Positions 61,086 to 64,000 of a DNA stretch of 64,000 nt are shown one piece after another (positions within the stretch are counted from its first letter, which is position 1; each line of letters starts with the position of its first letter). Source of the DNA: Bacteroides fragilis (GTDB lineage Bacteria > Bacteroidota > Bacteroidia > Bacteroidales > Bacteroidaceae); contig NZ_CP018937.1 of NCBI RefSeq assembly GCF_002849695.1, forward strand, positions 2,480,001 to 2,544,000, read 5' to 3'. A program made the position numbers and the translations under genes. The notes below the pieces were generated by a model, which was given only the letters and a program-made list of their open reading frames with translations, had not been told where the DNA came from and searched no databases.

Positions 61086-61982
61086 TTACGTGAGACTTCC
61101 CGTATGCGACTCTCCGTTCTCCCATCCTTTGATCTCTTCTCCTACGGGCATCAGGATGTTGTTTTGCAACGTAAGGGTGTAACTGTAATGGCTGCCCGCC
61201 TTCCGCTCGCAAGTCAGGCTGGCGGTATAGCTCACTCCGTTGTAGTCGGTCACCGTAACGGTAACCTTCTTCTGCTCCGGCGTAGGTGATTCGGCTGTCA
61301 GCGGTGACAGGATGCCGTGCCAGGTGTATTTCGTCTCGTCCGGACGATACAGGTAGATATCTTCGTCAGCGGTTCCGCCGCTATAAAGCCCTTGACCTTG
61401 CACGGTCATATATGCGAAGGGTTGTGTCAACGCATTCTTACCCTCAAATGTCAAGGTCAACTTGGTGTTGCGGTGCACAAAGGCATTCTCGCCTCCCGTG
61501 AAGGAGAGCACCCCGGTTGCACCGGAAGTCACCCCGGCACTGGTACGGAGCAAGTTACTGTTGCGGTAGTTCTCACCGTCCACACCTCCCGTTTTGTTTC
61601 GTTGATCGGCATAAATGCCGGAGTAATCGGCGGGATACATAGCCTGATAGGTAGCTCCCGACTCAAAAAGCAATTCCGAGCCCGCTGCCGAAGGGGTCCA
61701 CTCTCCTGTGGCGGAAAGCGTATAATCCACCGGAGCGGACGAACTTCCACCACGCGTACGGATGATACGGATGCGGTCGGCAGTAACGAAAGTGCTGCGG
61801 TCGTAACCATTGTCGGCGGCAACGGCACGGGTGGGCGCCACCGTCTGCGCCGCATCCGGCACACCTATTTCGGCGGTCACCGTCAGCGGAGTTCCCTCCG
61901 GTACGGAGGGCAACGCCGTGTCGTCGGCACATCCGGCCAGCACCGGCAGCAGACACACGATATAGAATTGAATTGCTTTCAT
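61086..61982 (-). CDS. Fimbrillin family lipoprotein
   Basis: 298 residues from MKAIQFYIVCLLPVLAGC at 61982 (another ATG three codons upstream). Lipobox VLAGC. It resembles its left neighbour in layout: RSTFVTADRIRIIRTRGG, YQAMYPADYSGIYADQ, AFVHRNTKLTLTFEGKN and SHYSYTLTLQNNILMPVGEEIKGW. Both belong to a shared subfamily with a TADRIRI-type strand. Probably a surface fimbrial subunit. Confidence 0.78.
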   Translation of the reverse strand: MKAIQFYIVCLLPVLAGCADDTALPSVPEGTPLTVTAEIGVPDAAQTVAPTRAVAADNGYDRSTFVTADRIRIIRTRGGSSSAPVDYTLSATGEWTPSAAGSELLFESGATYQAMYPADYSGIYADQRNKTGGVDGENYRNSNLLRTSAGVTSGATGVLSFTGGENAFVHRNTKLTLTFEGKNALTQPFAYMTVQGQGLYSGGTADEDIYLYRPDETKYTWHGILSPLTAESPTPEQKKVTVTVTDYNGVSYTASLTCERKAGSHYSYTLTLQNNILMPVGEEIKGWENGESHTGSLT

Positions 61983-62002
61983 ACACATCATTTAAAAAAT
62001 TA

Positions 62003-63067
62003 TCATCCTATCGGCTTCATATCCTGGTCCACCGGAGTCTCAGCATTCCAAGGCAGAATGGCCGCGTCCTGCAAGGTCAGTCCCCGCTTACCCAGCGTCA
62101 ACGTATATATGTATTGGTTTCCCCGATCCCATGCCTGATTGAAGACATCGGTCGTAAGGGTCAGTTCACGTTCGGTGGCGGTGTTACCCAAACCGGCTTC
62201 GCCCAGCCGCAAAGTCAAAGTGACCCGTGCAGACGATGCTGCCGCCGTTTTCGGCGCCACCAGTCCATAGGCCACGGTAACAGCTCCGGTGGTTCCTATC
62301 TTCTGCGGGTTTGCCGAAGGGGTGAAGGTTAGCTTACCACTTGCAGACAATCCGGATAGCGTCCCATCCGATAAAGCCATCGCGCCCGAAGTGCCCGTAA
62401 GAAAGGGTGTAGCGCCTCCCTCGGCGGTCAGGTGAACGCTTTTTACATAGTCATACACCGCATCCGCAGGCCGGTCAGTCGCATTCTGGATGCGAAACAC
62501 CAGTTGTGCCAACGCATGTTGCAAGTAAATGGCAGGAGTGGCACTTTGGCTGTTGGCAGTGATGGGCTCAGCCGATCCCTGAGTGGAAGTGGCGGAACCG
62601 TACAGATAGTCATGGACGGAACAACCGTAGTCATTGGCTCCGTCAAAGGTCTGCCCCTCAGGCAGAGTTACCGGAAGTGTGGGCAGAGTGGTTCCGCTAC
62701 CGGCCGTCAACGTCACGGTGGCAGGTGACCAGGCATGGAGCCTTGCCGTCCGGAGACTGACATAGGTAGGCGGGGTGCTGCTCCAACTGTTGCCGGACCC
62801 TTTGGTAAAGGTGGCTCCCGTGGCACTGCTACCGGGATAGAGACTACCATCCGGAGCTGCGAGGTAGATGCCAATGCTATTGATCCGGTCTGCACCCGTA
62901 CCGATGCCATTGACAAGGGTACGGCTGGAGACGAGGGTAGCACCGGCATGAATACCGGGACGCAAGGGGACGCGGTCTCCGTCGGTGGCGGAAGAGTCTT
63001 CGCCGGAACAGGCACCGAAAAACAGAGCTACGCTCCAAAGGAGTAAAAAGGTAAATGGTCGGGTCAT
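62003..63067 (-). CDS. Fimbrillin family lipoprotein
   Basis: 354 residues. Signal with lipobox FFGAC. Mature part: ADRINSIGIYLAAPDGSLYPGSS, YVSLRTARLHAWSP, IYLQHALAQLVFRIQNATDR (the hallmark helix-strand), and NQAWDRGNQYIYTLTLGKRGL near the end. It is larger than its two left neighbours, with a GT-rich insert. A fimbrial subunit or minor fimbrillin. Upstream is the inverted repeat at 63083. Confidence 0.8.
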   Translation of the reverse strand: MTRPFTFLLLWSVALFFGACSGEDSSATDGDRVPLRPGIHAGATLVSSRTLVNGIGTGADRINSIGIYLAAPDGSLYPGSSATGATFTKGSGNSWSSTPPTYVSLRTARLHAWSPATVTLTAGSGTTLPTLPVTLPEGQTFDGANDYGCSVHDYLYGSATSTQGSAEPITANSQSATPAIYLQHALAQLVFRIQNATDRPADAVYDYVKSVHLTAEGGATPFLTGTSGAMALSDGTLSGLSASGKLTFTPSANPQKIGTTGAVTVAYGLVAPKTAAASSARVTLTLRLGEAGLGNTATERELTLTTDVFNQAWDRGNQYIYTLTLGKRGLTLQDAAILPWNAETPVDQDMKPIG

Positions 63068-63082
63068 CTATTATTTGGTTTA

Positions 63083-63195
63083 ATTCACCACAGAGGGACA
63101 CTGAGTCTCACAGAGTTTTACTGTTCTAAACTGTTCATCATTGATCATTGATCGCTGGTCGTTCATCATTGATCGTTCCGTCCTCTGTGGTGAAT
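63083..63195. repeat. Intergenic inverted repeat with inner GTTCATCATTGATC copies
   Basis: ATTCACCACAGAG at 63083 pairs with CTCTGTGGTGAAT ending at 63195. Between the arms GTTCATCATTGATC occurs twice (about 63132 and 63160). Confidence 0.8.
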
Positions 63196-63213
63196 GTATT
63201 TCATAACTATTAC

Positions 63214-64000
63214 CTATTGTATTTCTAAAGAACCTCCGGTTTTTCCACTCCACTGGGCTACGGTCACGCTGGTGATAGAGAGTTCTTTACCGCTGAGCTT
63301 GACGGTGTAGAGGTAATTCTCGCCGGCTTTCCAGGCATTCGTCGCAGCATTACCGAGACTGACCGCATAATCCTGACCGTCAATCTTGAGGGTGACCTCT
63401 ACATTCGTTTTGTCCTGCGTCGATTCGGGAAGCACCAAGATACTTACTTTTTTCGAAGCGTTCTGGGCTGTGGTTCTGGCATTATCAGCGTCAGCCGAGG
63501 CTTTCTGCAAAGTATAATTCGAAATACCTCGTGTATAGGTCGCTGCCGCAGGGCTGCTTCCCGGGGTTATCGTACCGTCCGAAATCTTCATTGTAGGATT
63601 GGTACCGCCATTATTCAGTATAGTGGCAGAATTTACATTCTTAAGCACCAACTTGGTTAACGCACCGGTATTCTTATAAGTATGATCCGCGTATACCCGG
63701 AAGCTGACCATGGCAAGGGCATGCTTCATGGAGAGAGTGACTTTTCCGTCTTTAGCGGATACGCCTTTTTTATAGCTGGCTTTCGGAGTACTTGTTTGAT
63801 CGGCATACATATAGTCCACTTCTCCCGAAGCCGTAAGAAGCGCTGTACTGCTACCGCTATTATCTGTTGAAGCATCAATCGCAGCAGATTCTGTCCCCGG
63901 AAATACAGAGATATTCACGGTAGAATTAGCAGTCACCTGCCCGCTTCCGTTCACCTTCAAAGCGGTACCGGTTGTCGCAAGCGCCCCGCCTGTCCCCGGT
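63214..64000 (-). CDS. Fimbrillin family protein, 5' part beyond the window
   Basis: The frame runs off the right edge: codons upstream of the TTG at 63960 read PGTGGALATTGTA, so no start lies in the window. The visible part has the fimbrillin hallmark KHALAMVSFRVYADHTYK, then TKLVLKNVNSATIL, a YTLQKASADAD segment, VTLKIDGQDYAVSLG, and an end WKAGENYLYTVKLSGKELSITSVTVAQW. About 262 residues are visible. It is the most upstream of the fimbrial genes seen here. Confidence 0.8.
   Translation of the reverse strand, partial: PGTGGALATTGTALKVNGSGQVTANSTVNISVFPGTESAAIDASTDNSGSSTALLTASGEVDYMYADQTSTPKASYKKGVSAKDGKVTLSMKHALAMVSFRVYADHTYKNTGALTKLVLKNVNSATILNNGGTNPTMKISDGTITPGSSPAAATYTRGISNYTLQKASADADNARTTAQNASKKVSILVLPESTQDKTNVEVTLKIDGQDYAVSLGNAATNAWKAGENYLYTVKLSGKELSITSVTVAQWSGKTGGSLEIQ

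Noticed and set aside
61317..62138. 273-codon plus-strand frame opposite fimbrillin genes
   Set aside because: Spans the intergenic region and two genes in antisense; no protein features.

Overview
This window is typical Bacteroides chromosome, most likely Bacteroides fragilis or a close relative. Three things point there: moderate GC, many promoters of the Bacteroidetes form (TTG, 19-21 bases, then TAnnTTTG), and gene families largely confined to that group (DUF4494, DUF3127, DUF4348, DUF3876, FISUMP/DUF4906-type lipoproteins, fimbrillins, reverse-oriented threonine-degradation genes). Both ends cut through genes: a biotin-dependent decarboxylase subunit on the left and a fimbrillin on the right. 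I found no rRNA, tRNA or CRISPR array.

Layout. 1-2 kb: oadG and oadA (sodium-pump/carboxylase subunits). 2.2-3.8 kb: a secreted 5'-nucleotidase. 3.9-10 kb: an accessory stretch. It holds a decayed aminotransferase end (probable capsule-locus scar), an unrecognised secreted protein, a short satD-like fusion remnant translationally adjacent to a TOTE-type primase-helicase-PLD protein, and a HigB/HigA-like toxin-antitoxin pair. 10.6-12.9 kb: DUF4494 protein, PLP-homeostasis protein and a dihydroorotate-dehydrogenase-like protein.

13-32.4 kb is the most interesting part. A seven-gene operon (two DUF2589-type paralogues, a related 270-residue protein, a zinc ribbon, two unknown proteins and a signal-less muramidase) sits behind a LytTR regulator and a small lipoprotein. 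Next to it lies a nine-gene operon: response regulator-PP2C phosphatase, STAS protein, RsbW-like ATPase, membrane WD40 protein, a propeller-type sensor kinase lacking its phospho-acceptor His, a soluble histidine kinase with the His, a TonB-dependent receptor, a single-module A-T-TE NRPS-like enzyme whose thioesterase nucleophile is Cys, and a small membrane protein. A divergent gene encodes a three-repeat beta-trefoil protein. The promoters of the DUF2589 operon and of the trefoil gene, at opposite ends of the block, share the same 10-bp palindrome just downstream of the -7 box. This suggests one regulon and possibly one undescribed system.

32.5-53.3 kb is mostly housekeeping: FlaA1/CapD-type epimerase, PhoH-PIN, folC, ridA (whose end overlaps folC), a degenerate protease-TPR protein, rlmB, recN, coaBC, an exonuclease, dnaN, a DUF3127 protein, an MBL hydrolase, murB, a DUF4348 lipoprotein, and the divergent threonine dehydrogenase and kbl pair. 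53.4-64 kb is a single-strand array of at least nine fimbrillin/FimB-like/FISUMP open frames, one of them 5'-truncated. Imperfect inverted repeats of a recurrent intergenic family are interspersed there.
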